This document shows positions 1 through 6,256 of a stretch of DNA of 18,337 bases, in pieces. Each line of letters begins with the position of its first letter. Position 1 is the stretch's first letter. The notes below the pieces were generated by a model. The model searched no databases and was not told the DNA's origin. It worked only from the letters and a program-made list of their open reading frames with translations. This DNA comes from JANQPX01 sp051010395. Its GTDB lineage: Bacteria > Pseudomonadota > Alphaproteobacteria > Geminicoccales > Geminicoccaceae. The DNA is taken from positions 1 to 18,337 of the forward strand of contig JBPCVQ010000152.1 in NCBI GenBank assembly GCA_051010395.1, given 5' to 3'. Both the position numbers and the translations under genes were made by a program.

Positions 1-572
1 GGGCGCCGATAGACGGCCATCTCGGCTTCGGTGAGGCCGCGCAGGACCGAACCCGGCAGAACCTTTTCGACGAAGACGTTTTTTTCGAGAACCATCACCT
101 CGCCGGTCTCGGCGCGAAAGCCGGAGAACAGCTTACGGATGCCTTCCGGCCATTCCTCCCAGCTCATCGGCCGGACGATCGCCTCCATATACGCGATGCC
201 TAAGACATCGTCCCGATGGCGGTTGGCCCAATCGAAGCCGAGCGCTGAGCCCCAGTCATGCACGACGAAGGTAACGCGCTCCTCGACGCCTATGGCTCCG
301 AGAAATCCATCGAGATAGCGTCGATGCTCGACAAGGCGATAGCTATCCGGGCCACTGTCATCGAGCTTTTCCGAGTCTCCCATACCGATGAGATCCGGCG
401 CGATGCACCGACCGAGGCCCTCGAGATGGGGGAGAATATTGCGCCAGAGATAGGATGAGGTCGGGTTGCCGTGGAGAAACAGGATGGGATCGCCTCTGCC
501 GCGTTCAACATAGGACATGGTCTTGCCATGCACCTCGACTGTCCGTTTTTCGAGTTCCCTCGTATCGATCAT
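1..572 (-). CDS. Haloalkane dehalogenase, DhaA/LinB type (3' end cut by window)
   Basis: This alpha/beta hydrolase would cleave the carbon-halogen bond of haloalkanes with water, giving an alcohol and halide in the cytoplasm. The visible 190 residues carry the family landmarks. HGNPTSSYLWR (34-44) holds the oxyanion/halide-binding Asn36. APDLIGMGDSEK follows at 58-69. HDWGSALGFDWA (105-116) contains the nucleophile Asp106 and halide-binding Trp107. AYMEAIVRP (127-135) supplies the catalytic acid Glu130, as in the DhaA/LinB subfamily. The catalytic His would lie beyond base 1 and cannot be checked. The ATG at 572 has GGAGAG six bases upstream. The gene follows the VanZ-like gene by 73 bases on the same strand and may be cotranscribed with it. 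The family assignment is firm from the motifs; the natural substrate is unknown. Confidence 0.93.
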   Translation of the reverse strand, partial: MIDTRELEKRTVEVHGKTMSYVERGRGDPILFLHGNPTSSYLWRNILPHLEGLGRCIAPDLIGMGDSEKLDDSGPDSYRLVEHRRYLDGFLGAIGVEERVTFVVHDWGSALGFDWANRHRDDVLGIAYMEAIVRPMSWEEWPEGIRKLFSGFRAETGEVMVLEKNVFVEKVLPGSVLRGLTEAEMAVYRR

Positions 573-645
573 GGAATGCTCTCCGGCCGCTGAACGTCCG
601 AAAAAGGATAGCGGGTCTCGGGGGAGCCCATCAAGATCGCTTTGG

Positions 646-1062
646 TCAGACGCCTGACGAACGGCTGGCCGGCGTTGTCGGAGGTTGTGTTCGGGCGCCC
701 TTGTTGACCAGCCGGTCCAAGAGAACGATCGCGATGAGGCACCCTGCGATCCCACCGAGCGCGTTGGCGATGGCGTCGGCGGCATCGAAGGTGCGGTTGG
801 GCACATAAGCCTGCCCGAATTCCAGCGCTATGCCATAGGCAATTGACAGGAGAGCGAGGACGACGATTTGCGTTCGGGTTCGGGCGAAGGCGACGATCGT
901 AACGGTCATCACCGTGAACAGGAGAAGATGGCCAAGAAGGTCCGAACGCGAGATGAAACCGAAGGGAAGTGGTGTCAAAAGGGCGACGGCGATGGCCGGC
1001 CAGGAAAGACACCAGACGAGACAAGAGACAATGCGAAATCGTGGGTTCAACAAGATCTGCAT
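646..1062 (-). CDS. VanZ-like family membrane protein
   Basis: A 138-residue integral membrane protein with about four hydrophobic segments (roughly 11-31, 42-60, 66-80 and 102-117). The conserved polar positions of the VanZ-like family are present: Asp41 and His45 in DLLGH, Glu81 and Gln84 in EFGQ, and R90-xx-D93-xx-D96-xxx-N100 ending in NALGG. VanZ proteins are linked to low-level teicoplanin resistance in enterococci, but most proteobacterial members have no known role, so no resistance function is inferred. The ATG at 1062 has a weak AAGG about eight bases upstream. It lies head to head with the glutathione S-transferase gene and just upstream of the haloalkane dehalogenase on the same strand. 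The C-terminal tail (120-138) is polar and probably cytoplasmic. Confidence 0.8.
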   Translation of the reverse strand: MQILLNPRFRIVSCLVWCLSWPAIAVALLTPLPFGFISRSDLLGHLLLFTVMTVTIVAFARTRTQIVVLALLSIAYGIALEFGQAYVPNRTFDAADAIANALGGIAGCLIAIVLLDRLVNKGARTQPPTTPASRSSGV

Positions 1063-1245
1063 AACGACGCCTTGGACTAAGAGCCTGTTTGAAAGTTATC
1101 GAACGATCAGTGATCCAACGGCAGCAAGGGTGGACGGAAACGAAACTCTATCACGATTAGAACAGGCGGCACCGGGTTCTGCTGTGCGAGATCAGGTCGC
1201 ATGATAGCGTTTGCCGTTCGCTGACAATGACCCGGAGGTCCCCTG

Positions 1246-1881
1246 GTGGCCGACTATCAACTCTACTGTTTCGCTCAATCCGGCAATGCCTACAAGTCCG
1301 CCCTGATGCTCAATCTCTGCGGCGCCGACTGGGCACCGCATTTCGTCGATTTCTTCAATGGCGAGACGCGCACGGAGGCCTTTCGTGCGATCAACCCGAT
1401 GGGGGAGGTTCCGGTCCTCGATCACGGCGGCAAGATCCTGACGCAGTCCGGCATCATGCTGGATTATCTTGCCGAAAAGTCCGGAAAATTTGGTCATGAC
1501 AATGACGACGAGCGGCAAGAGATCTGGCGCTGGATCCTGTTCGACAATCACAAGTTGACCGCCAATGTCGCCACCTATCGGTTCCTGCTGCGCTTTGCCA
1601 AAACCGGTGAGACACCAGTCACGGACTTTTTGAAGGGGCGAATGAAAAGCGCTCTCAAAGTCCTGGATGGCCACCTGAGCGATCGTGACTTCGTGGCAGC
1701 TGATCGGCCGACCATCGCGGACATTTCACTTGCCGGTTATCTGTTCTGGCCGGATGAGTTCGATGTGGACTGGGACGATTTTCCGTCCATCGGTTCCTGG
1801 CTGAAGCGCATCGAAGCGCTGCCGGGCTGGGTCCATCCTTATGAGTTGATGCCCGGCCATCCACTGCCGGATAAGGCGTAG
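1246..1881 (+). CDS. Glutathione S-transferase family protein
   Basis: A 211-residue cytosolic GST, a normal length for the family. The N-terminal thioredoxin-like domain (about 1-80) has the likely catalytic Ser12 in AQSGNAYK, the cis-Pro motif NPMGEVPVLDH (50-60), and the glutathione gamma-glutamyl site TQSG (66-69). The helical C-terminal domain contains the N-capping box TIAD (156-159) in the conserved DRPTIADIS stretch. Members conjugate or exchange glutathione on electrophiles. The start is GTG at 1246, chosen because GGAGG (1234-1238) lies seven bases upstream and no ATG fits. It is divergent from the VanZ-like gene, with 183 bases between them. The substrate cannot be predicted. A link to the nearby dehalogenase is possible but unproven, since the two genes are on opposite strands. 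Confidence 0.93.
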   Translation: MADYQLYCFAQSGNAYKSALMLNLCGADWAPHFVDFFNGETRTEAFRAINPMGEVPVLDHGGKILTQSGIMLDYLAEKSGKFGHDNDDERQEIWRWILFDNHKLTANVATYRFLLRFAKTGETPVTDFLKGRMKSALKVLDGHLSDRDFVAADRPTIADISLAGYLFWPDEFDVDWDDFPSIGSWLKRIEALPGWVHPYELMPGHPLPDKA

Positions 1882-1900
1882 CTCCTGGCACGAACGCATC

Positions 1901-1932
1901 AAAAAAAGAGGGGTGCCCGGCGGCGCCCCTCT
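1901..1932 (-). terminator. Intrinsic terminator of the small membrane protein gene
   Basis: An 11-bp stem (1907-1917 with 1922-1932, one G-T wobble) with a CGGC loop is followed on the minus strand by seven Ts (1907 down to 1901). It sits 25 bases past the stop of the minus-strand gene at 1958 and 25 bases past the GST stop. On the plus strand the hairpin has no T run, so it should act mainly on minus-strand transcripts. Confidence 0.8.
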
Positions 1933-1957
1933 CCTCATCTCATCGTCTATCTGTGTC

Positions 1958-2239
1958 TCAGGACTTGCTGATCATGCTCTTGATCAAGCCGATGACCACC
2001 ATGAGGATGCCACCGCCGGCACCGGAGCCTACGACATTGCCAATCAGCGCGCCGATGTCGAGCCCACCTTCGGCACCCATCATCGGAGCGCCGCCGACCC
2101 CGAGGAGGTGACCGCCGAGACCGCCGCCGACGATGCCGACCACGGCGTTGAGCAGGGTTCCCAGGCTGAAGTTTTTGAGCAGTGCCCCTGCAACATTGCC
2201 CCCGATCGCACCGCTAATAAGGCTGATAATGAGTTCCAT
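1958..2239 (-). CDS. Small glycine-rich (glycine-zipper) membrane protein
   Basis: A 93-residue hydrophobic protein of unknown function. It starts MELIISLISGAIGGNVAGAL and has three hydrophobic, glycine-laden segments (about 2-21, 30-50 and 62-87). Repeated GxxxG-like spacing (VGIVGGGLGG at 34-43, GSGAGGG at 71-77) favours tight helix packing or oligomers in the inner membrane. The C-terminus SMISKS is short and basic. I chose the ATG at 2239 because a purine-rich GGGAAG lies four bases upstream; an in-frame ATG at 2251 would add four residues but has no spaced ribosome site. The gene is monocistronic, with an intrinsic terminator right behind it and a TATAAT 75 bases upstream. It resembles conserved hypothetical alphaproteobacterial proteins, but I cannot name a family with certainty. 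Confidence 0.7.
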   Translation of the reverse strand: MELIISLISGAIGGNVAGALLKNFSLGTLLNAVVGIVGGGLGGHLLGVGGAPMMGAEGGLDIGALIGNVVGSGAGGGILMVVIGLIKSMISKS

Positions 2240-2313
2240 ATCGCTTCCCATCCCTAGTTTATGCGACGCATTTCACCATCGCGTCAGGCGCAATGTTAAC
2301 TGATTTTAATGAA

Positions 2314-2319
2314 ATTATA
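2314..2319 (-). promoter_or_regulatory. Candidate -10 element for the small membrane protein gene
   Basis: The minus strand reads a perfect TATAAT here, inside an AT-rich patch (2294-2330) that stands out from the GC-rich surroundings. It would give a leader of about 68 bases before the ATG at 2239. No good -35 hexamer lies 16-18 bases upstream, so the call rests on the -10 and its position. Confidence 0.35.
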
Positions 2320-2376
2320 CATTAGATTGTTGGCATATCTGCAGGAGCGTGTTGCCGAAGCATGTTTGGCACGAGA

Positions 2377-3363
2377 TCAGGCGGGGCGGCGGGACCAGCC
2401 GAAATTCCGTCCGTCGTTTCCCTCTCTCGGCTCTGGATCATGCGCAGGTGTTGGTCCTCTTGATTCAGCCTGGGTCCGGGCCTCCTCGATCTTGTTCGAT
2501 GGTCGCTGTTTGACCCGTTGCATGGCTTCTATCATGAAGTTTCGTGCATGGCGCGCAAGCTCGTCCGGGTCGTCAAAGAGCGGTCGCCAGACGGCAAGCT
2601 CGGCATTGAGCTTCGGATCGCCGAGGCCGGCTGAGAACGCCTCGAACGTAATGACGCCGTCATAGTCATGATCGGCCAGTGCTTGAAACAGCCCATGAAA
2701 ATCGATGCTGCCGGTACCGAGATAGCCCCGATGGCTCTCATTGACGTGGACATAGCCAAGCCGCTTGCCCAAACGCTCGATCAGCGGTCCGGGCGCGCCT
2801 TCCTCGATATTCATGTGATAGCTGTCGAGATGGACCACCATGTTGTCCGCGCCGACCGCCTCGATCAGGCTGAGCGCATCGTCCCCGGAATTGATGAGAT
2901 TGCTCTCATAGCGGTTGACCGGCTCGATGCCGATCGTCATGTCCGATGCCTTTGCTCTTTCGGCCAGGCGTCGAAGGGCCTGAACACAGTTCCAGCGCCC
3001 GATATCGGTGGATGCTTTCTGGTATTTGCCGAGCGCTGAATAGATAACACCGCTCAGCATGGTCGAGCCGAGATCTCTTGCAACGGTCAGTGCATTGTTC
3101 AAATGCGTCTCACCGCGGCTGACTGCTGCCGGGTCATCGCTGGAAATATCGGTTTCCATGCTGAGGCCCAGTGATGTGATGGGCTTGATTCCGGCGCTCT
3201 CCAGTGCCTTTCGCGTCCGCTTGACGTTGATCGCTTTCGGATCGATCAACGGTATCTCCAGATACTGATAGCCGGAGGCCTGGGCACGGTCGATCGCGCG
3301 CGCGGCTTCCTTCTGGCTCCAGCCGCTGACAAAAACCAGCGCATGGACACCTAGCGGATTCAT
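2377..3363 (-). CDS. Sugar 3-epimerase, D-tagatose/D-psicose/L-ribulose 3-epimerase type
   Basis: A 328-residue TIM-barrel sugar isomerase/epimerase (AP endonuclease 2 superfamily). It would interconvert ketoses at C3 using a divalent metal. All metal and catalytic positions of the D-tagatose 3-epimerase group are present at a constant offset of -5 from the Pseudomonas cichorii enzyme: Glu147 and Glu153 in IEPVNRYE, Asp180 in HLDSYHMNIEE, His206 in YVHVNESHRG, and Glu241 in TFEAFS. The text is especially close to L-ribulose 3-epimerase-like proteins of rhizobia (ESHRGYLGTGSIDF). The ATG at 3363 has GGAGGGG seven bases upstream. The family usually ends near residue 288; here about 40 extra polar, Pro/Arg-rich residues follow. 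No kinase, transporter or dehydrogenase for the same sugar adjoins it, so the substrate is open. Confidence 0.88.
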   Translation of the reverse strand: MNPLGVHALVFVSGWSQKEAARAIDRAQASGYQYLEIPLIDPKAINVKRTRKALESAGIKPITSLGLSMETDISSDDPAAVSRGETHLNNALTVARDLGSTMLSGVIYSALGKYQKASTDIGRWNCVQALRRLAERAKASDMTIGIEPVNRYESNLINSGDDALSLIEAVGADNMVVHLDSYHMNIEEGAPGPLIERLGKRLGYVHVNESHRGYLGTGSIDFHGLFQALADHDYDGVITFEAFSAGLGDPKLNAELAVWRPLFDDPDELARHARNFMIEAMQRVKQRPSNKIEEARTQAESRGPTPAHDPEPREGNDGRNFGWSRRPA

Positions 3364-3428
3364 GATGAGGCCCCTCCATTTTGTCTGTTTTGACTTTATC
3401 GGCCTGATTGACCTCTGACGCAGGCTGG

Positions 3429-3453
3429 TCACGCCGTCAAGCTTCTGGCGTGA
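3429..3453. repeat. Inverted repeat upstream of the epimerase gene
   Basis: TCACGCC (3429-3435) and GGCGTGA (3447-3453) form a perfect 7-bp inverted repeat around an 11-base centre that contains AAGCTT. It lies 66-90 bases before the epimerase ATG and 45 bases past the aminotransferase stop. It could be an operator for the sugar gene, or a hairpin ending the aminotransferase transcript, although no T run follows. Confidence 0.4.
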
Positions 3454-3497
3454 TTGGAAGGGGGCTGTTGTCTCTTTTAACTAGAGTTTCTGGAAAC

Positions 3498-4883
3498 CTA
3501 AATGCTGTTTGCCGTATCATCGAGCGCCGCCGAAAGGCGCTCGACCACGACGTCGACTTCCTCCTTGGTGATCGAAAGCGGCGGCGAGACCGCGATGATG
3601 TCGCCACCCGGCAAGGGGCGTGCCAGAAGTCCCTGGACATGCGCTGCCTGCGACACTTTCGGGGCGATTTTGTCGGCCCCCTCGAACGGGCGCTTGGTTG
3701 CCTTGTCGGCCACGAACTCAATCGCGAGGATCAGGCCAACGCCGCGCACATGGCCGACCAACGGATGCCCTTCGAACGCCGCGCGCATGCGCTGCTGCAT
3801 ATAGGCGCCGACATCGGCGGCATTGCCGACCAGATCGTCGCGCTCGAAGATATCAAGATTGGCCATGGCCGCGGCCGCAGCGACCGGATGGCCGCCATAG
3901 GTATAGCCGTGACCGAAGGGGCCGACGTCCCTTGATCGATCCACCAGGACATCCCAGATCCGATCCCCCACCAGGCTCGCCGACATCGGGATGTAGCCGC
4001 TGGTGAGCCCTTTGGCGATGGTGATGATATCAGGCTTGATGTTGTAGAGATTAGAGCCGAACCAGTGGCCGAGGCGGCCAAACCCGCAGATGACCTCATC
4101 GGCGACCAGGAGCACGTCGTGTTTCTCGAGGACCGGCTGGATCTCGTCGAAATATCCCTCCGGCGGCACATGCACGCCGCCCGCCCCCATCACCGGTTCG
4201 GCGAAGAAGGCGCCGACCGTATCCGGCCCCTCACGCTCGATCGTCTCGTCCAGCTCCTTGGCGAGCTGTTTCGAGAAATCCCGCTCCGACATGCCTTCGG
4301 GCTTGACCCGATAAGGATCCGGGCAGGAAACGTGGCGCACCTCCGATATCGGCAGATTGAAGGATTTGTGCAGCAAGGGGAGGCCGGTCAGGCTGGCGGA
4401 GGCGACCGTGACGCCGTGATAACCCTGATTGCGGGCGATCAGCTTCACCTTCTCGGGCTTGCCGCGAAGCGCGTTGTAATACCAGATTAGTTTGACATTG
4501 GTGTCGTTGGCATCCGAGCCGGTATTGCCGAACAGCACTTTGCTCATGCCTTCAGGCGCTAGGCGGAGAAGCCGGTCGGCAAGGCGGATCGAGGGCTCGG
4601 TGCCCATGGACGAGAAGCTGTGGAAATAGGCGAGCTTTTTAGCCTGCTCATGGATGGCATCAGCGACTTCGGTGCGTCCGTAGCCGATATTGACGCACCA
4701 GAGCCCCGCAACCGCATCGAGATAACTCTTGCCGTTCGGATCCTTCACCCAGACGCCTTTACCCTCACTGATCACGCGCACGCCTTTTTCCAGATGATCG
4801 GCGAGTGCGGTATAGGGGTGAAAGACGCTCTGTCGGTCGAGCTCTTCGAGGGAAAGATTATGGGTCGGTTCGACGAGGGTCAT
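3498..4883 (-). CDS. Class III (omega) aminotransferase, PLP-dependent
   Basis: A 461-residue fold-type I transaminase of the large class III group often labelled aspartate aminotransferase family, beta-alanine:pyruvate or putrescine:pyruvate transaminase. It moves an amino group from an amine or omega-amino acid to an acceptor such as pyruvate. Visible landmarks are the N-terminal FHPYTALADHLEKG (21-34), GNTGSDAND for PLP phosphate (119-127), YHG (155-157), ADEVICGFGRLG with Asp262 for the pyridine nitrogen (261-272), IAKGLTSG with the Schiff-base Lys291 (289-296), and RGVGL (380-384). Arg422 in ARPLP is placed like the carboxylate-binding switch Arg. The ATG at 4883 has only a weak GGA nine bases upstream; a TTG one codon earlier is possible. 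The 5' leader is unusual and is described separately. Donor substrate is not resolvable from the sequence. Confidence 0.92.
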   Translation of the reverse strand: MTLVEPTHNLSLEELDRQSVFHPYTALADHLEKGVRVISEGKGVWVKDPNGKSYLDAVAGLWCVNIGYGRTEVADAIHEQAKKLAYFHSFSSMGTEPSIRLADRLLRLAPEGMSKVLFGNTGSDANDTNVKLIWYYNALRGKPEKVKLIARNQGYHGVTVASASLTGLPLLHKSFNLPISEVRHVSCPDPYRVKPEGMSERDFSKQLAKELDETIEREGPDTVGAFFAEPVMGAGGVHVPPEGYFDEIQPVLEKHDVLLVADEVICGFGRLGHWFGSNLYNIKPDIITIAKGLTSGYIPMSASLVGDRIWDVLVDRSRDVGPFGHGYTYGGHPVAAAAAMANLDIFERDDLVGNAADVGAYMQQRMRAAFEGHPLVGHVRGVGLILAIEFVADKATKRPFEGADKIAPKVSQAAHVQGLLARPLPGGDIIAVSPPLSITKEEVDVVVERLSAALDDTANSI

Positions 4884-4930
4884 CAATTCAAATCCATGCA
4901 GGAGGCGATCGTCAGTCCTCCTTTCAACAT
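4883..4930 (-). promoter_or_regulatory. Possible leader peptide and RBS hairpin before the aminotransferase
   Basis: On the minus strand an ATG at 4930 opens a 15-codon frame (MLKGGLTIASCMDLN) whose TGA shares its A with the aminotransferase ATG (TGATG), the layout of translational coupling. Within it, AAAGGAGG, a near-perfect Shine-Dalgarno, sits about 34 bases before that ATG and has no start codon at normal spacing. AGGAGG (4917-4922 on this strand) pairs perfectly with CCTCCT (4900-4905) across 11 bases. The leader ATG itself has no clear ribosome site, so this is suggestive only. Confidence 0.3.
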
Positions 4931-4933
4931 AGT

Positions 4934-4951
4934 GCCGTCATCAATGACGGC
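4934..4951. promoter_or_regulatory. 18-bp palindrome, candidate operator for the aminotransferase
   Basis: GCCGTCAT and ATGACGGC form a perfect 8-2-8 palindrome, 51-68 bases upstream of the aminotransferase ATG. Its size and position fit a dimeric repressor or activator site, or the stem of an early transcript hairpin. The binding protein is unknown. Confidence 0.5.
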
Positions 4952-5040
4952 CAATGCCTGTTCGCGATCAGGCTCGGGGACCGGCCGAGAAGAAGCAGAA
5001 GCTGCGTGACTTGCAAATACATAGAGGTTCACATGGTTAG

Positions 5041-5075
5041 TATTAATAGTTAATATTTTGTTATTATAAAATATT
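5041..5075. repeat. Two overlapping AT-rich palindromes
   Basis: TATTAA-TAG-TTAATA (5041-5055) is a perfect 6-3-6 palindrome. It overlaps AATATTTT (5052-5059) and AAAATATT (5068-5075), a perfect 8-bp inverted repeat with an 8-base loop. Both lie directly upstream of the plus-strand promoter at 5085. They sit in a block of about 100 bases that is far more AT-rich than the rest of the window. They may serve as an UP element or as a site for an AT-binding regulator such as MucR/Ros. Confidence 0.5.
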
Positions 5076-5084
5076 GATTAATTA

Positions 5085-5113
5085 TTGACAAAAACTAAGT
5101 ATTATTGTATCTT
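5085..5113 (+). promoter_or_regulatory. Sigma70-type promoter of the pilin-like gene
   Basis: A perfect TTGACA (5085-5090), a 17-base spacer and TATCTT (5108-5113, four of six consensus positions) predict transcription from about 5120. The start is about 25 bases before the ATG at 5145, which itself has AAGGAG (5131-5136). Confidence 0.65.
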
Positions 5114-5144
5114 GCATTCTACAGTTTAAAAAGGAGTGCCGCAC

Positions 5145-5351
5145 ATGATTTTGCTTGGAGATTTATTCTACGATCAAAAAGGTGATGCGGCGATCCAATA
5201 TGCTCTGGTCGCTGGCATTCTGAGCCTAGCGGTGCTGGTGGGAAGTCTCACTCTGCGCGAGCAGGTGGTCGATCTGTATACTCAGATGTCGAGCCAGGCG
5301 AATGGTGCGCTTGCAGGTCAGCCGACAGCCGACCCTTCAGAAGGTAAATGA
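5145..5351 (+). CDS. Flp/Fap-type pilin-like small protein
   Basis: A 68-residue protein whose N-terminus matches the type IVb Flp pilin plan. A short polar leader ends in Gly (DQKG, 10-13). A hydrophobic helix follows (DAAIQYALVAGILSLAVLVG, 14-33), then a polar tail. In Flp pilins a prepilin peptidase cuts after this Gly, and the mature chain has Glu at +5 and Tyr at +6. Here +6 is Tyr19 but +5 is Gln18. The start is the ATG at 5145, eight bases after AAGGAG; an overlapping GTG at 5136 lies inside that ribosome site and is rejected. No tad/cpa assembly genes are nearby. The gene meets the Crp/Fnr gene end to end with three bases between stops. It may be an orphan pilin, a pseudopilin or another single-pass membrane peptide. 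Confidence 0.65.
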   Translation: MILLGDLFYDQKGDAAIQYALVAGILSLAVLVGSLTLREQVVDLYTQMSSQANGALAGQPTADPSEGK

Positions 5352-5354
5352 TCC

Positions 5355-6044
5355 CTAACCAACTTCATTCACCAGCTGTTCAAGGCGAGCGAGATCGCGG
5401 ATAATCAGATTGCGTCCGCGCTTTTCCAGGATTCCTTCACTGGCGAGATGGCTGAATTCGCGCGTCACCGCCTCCCGATGGGTGGCGACCTGGCTCGCGA
5501 TGTCGGCGTGGGTCGGTGCAGGGAAAATATTGATGACATCGGTATGCTGTCCGCTAGCTTTCGCCAGCCTTAGCAGTTCCGCCTGAATGCGATTGCGCAC
5601 CCCGGAGGTCCCGAACTCGAAAACTCGTTCAGATAGTGCTCTGACCAAAAACGCCAAGCGTTGCATCACGCGCAGGCCAACATCCGGCATGTCGTTCAGG
5701 ATCTTCAGAAAATCGGTGTCGGACATGCGGACAAGCTCAAGACTGGACAGACTGACCGCGGATGCCGAGCGGGGCTGGCGATCAATCGCCGCTATGTCGC
5801 CAAAGAGATCGCCCGCTTTCAGCTGACGGAACAGGATTTCCTTGCCCGTCTCCGAAAAGTTGATGATGCCGACGCGCCCGGACTTGATGAAATAGACGTC
5901 GCCTGAGGTATCGCCGTAGCTGACGATCGTTTGCTGTCGGCGATAAGTGTCATGACGACAGCATTTTGCAATCGCACCCAGCCTTTCACGATCCAGATCC
6001 GCAAAAATCTCGATCGAGGCCAACACCTCGATAATATCCTCCAC
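5355..6044 (-). CDS. Crp/Fnr family transcriptional regulator
   Basis: A 229-residue regulator of normal family length. An N-terminal cyclic-nucleotide-binding beta-roll (about 10-120) contains the pocket segment GDLFGDIAAIDRQPRSASA (78-96). The Arg-Ser pair of CRP is kept (R92, S93), but the usual Glu of the GE motif is Asp83, so ligand binding is uncertain. A long dimer helix (121-145) leads to the C-terminal winged helix-turn-helix, with recognition helix HREAVTREFSHL (189-200). It lacks the Fe-S cysteine cluster of FNR; the only N-terminal cysteines are Cys28-Cys29. The start is GTG at 6044 behind a G-run in GGGGGGTGGCGC; no ATG is available nearby. It lies 212 bases downstream of pcaG on the same strand, so it could respond to or regulate that operon, but no binding site was identified. 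Confidence 0.9.
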   Translation of the reverse strand: MEDIIEVLASIEIFADLDRERLGAIAKCCRHDTYRRQQTIVSYGDTSGDVYFIKSGRVGIINFSETGKEILFRQLKAGDLFGDIAAIDRQPRSASAVSLSSLELVRMSDTDFLKILNDMPDVGLRVMQRLAFLVRALSERVFEFGTSGVRNRIQAELLRLAKASGQHTDVINIFPAPTHADIASQVATHREAVTREFSHLASEGILEKRGRNLIIRDLARLEQLVNEVG

Positions 6045-6112
6045 GCGCCACCCCCCGTTAGGCCGTGGTTACTCCACATTTCTTCTATAGCGCACCATGA
6101 TGCGGCCGTCAT

Positions 6113-6147
6113 GACCGGCGACACCATCGAGGCCGAAACGGCCGGTC
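6113..6147. repeat. Inverted repeat upstream of the Crp/Fnr gene
   Basis: GACCGGC (6113-6119) and GCCGGTC (6141-6147) are perfect complements. Inside them GGCCG-AAA-CGGCC (6131-6143) can form a competing small hairpin. They lie 69-103 bases before the GTG start at 6044, in a 212-base stretch without coding signal. An autoregulatory site or the end of the pcaHG transcript are both possible. Confidence 0.3.
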
Positions 6148-6256
6148 ACATAAAAGTTATTTGTGTGAAGGGAAACGAAGCCCTTGGCTTCTTTGAACGG
6201 ATTCTGGAGGGACTCCAAGGGCCCCCCGTTCTCGGACGTAGCTCAACGCCCGCCAC

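Noticed and set aside
1105..1115. GATCA-G-TGATC palindrome between the VanZ-like and GST genes
   Set aside because: Eleven bases built on the frequent GATC sequence are too weak to separate from chance in this GC-rich DNA.
1..1881. A lindane-type degradation cluster combining the dehalogenase and GST genes
   Set aside because: The two genes are divergent and separated by a VanZ-like gene; the GST shows ordinary family motifs and nothing specific for dehalogenation.
3408..3935. Plus-strand open frame of 175 codons over the aminotransferase end
   Set aside because: It covers the conserved C-terminal part of the aminotransferase in antisense, has no ribosome site, and shows no family motif.
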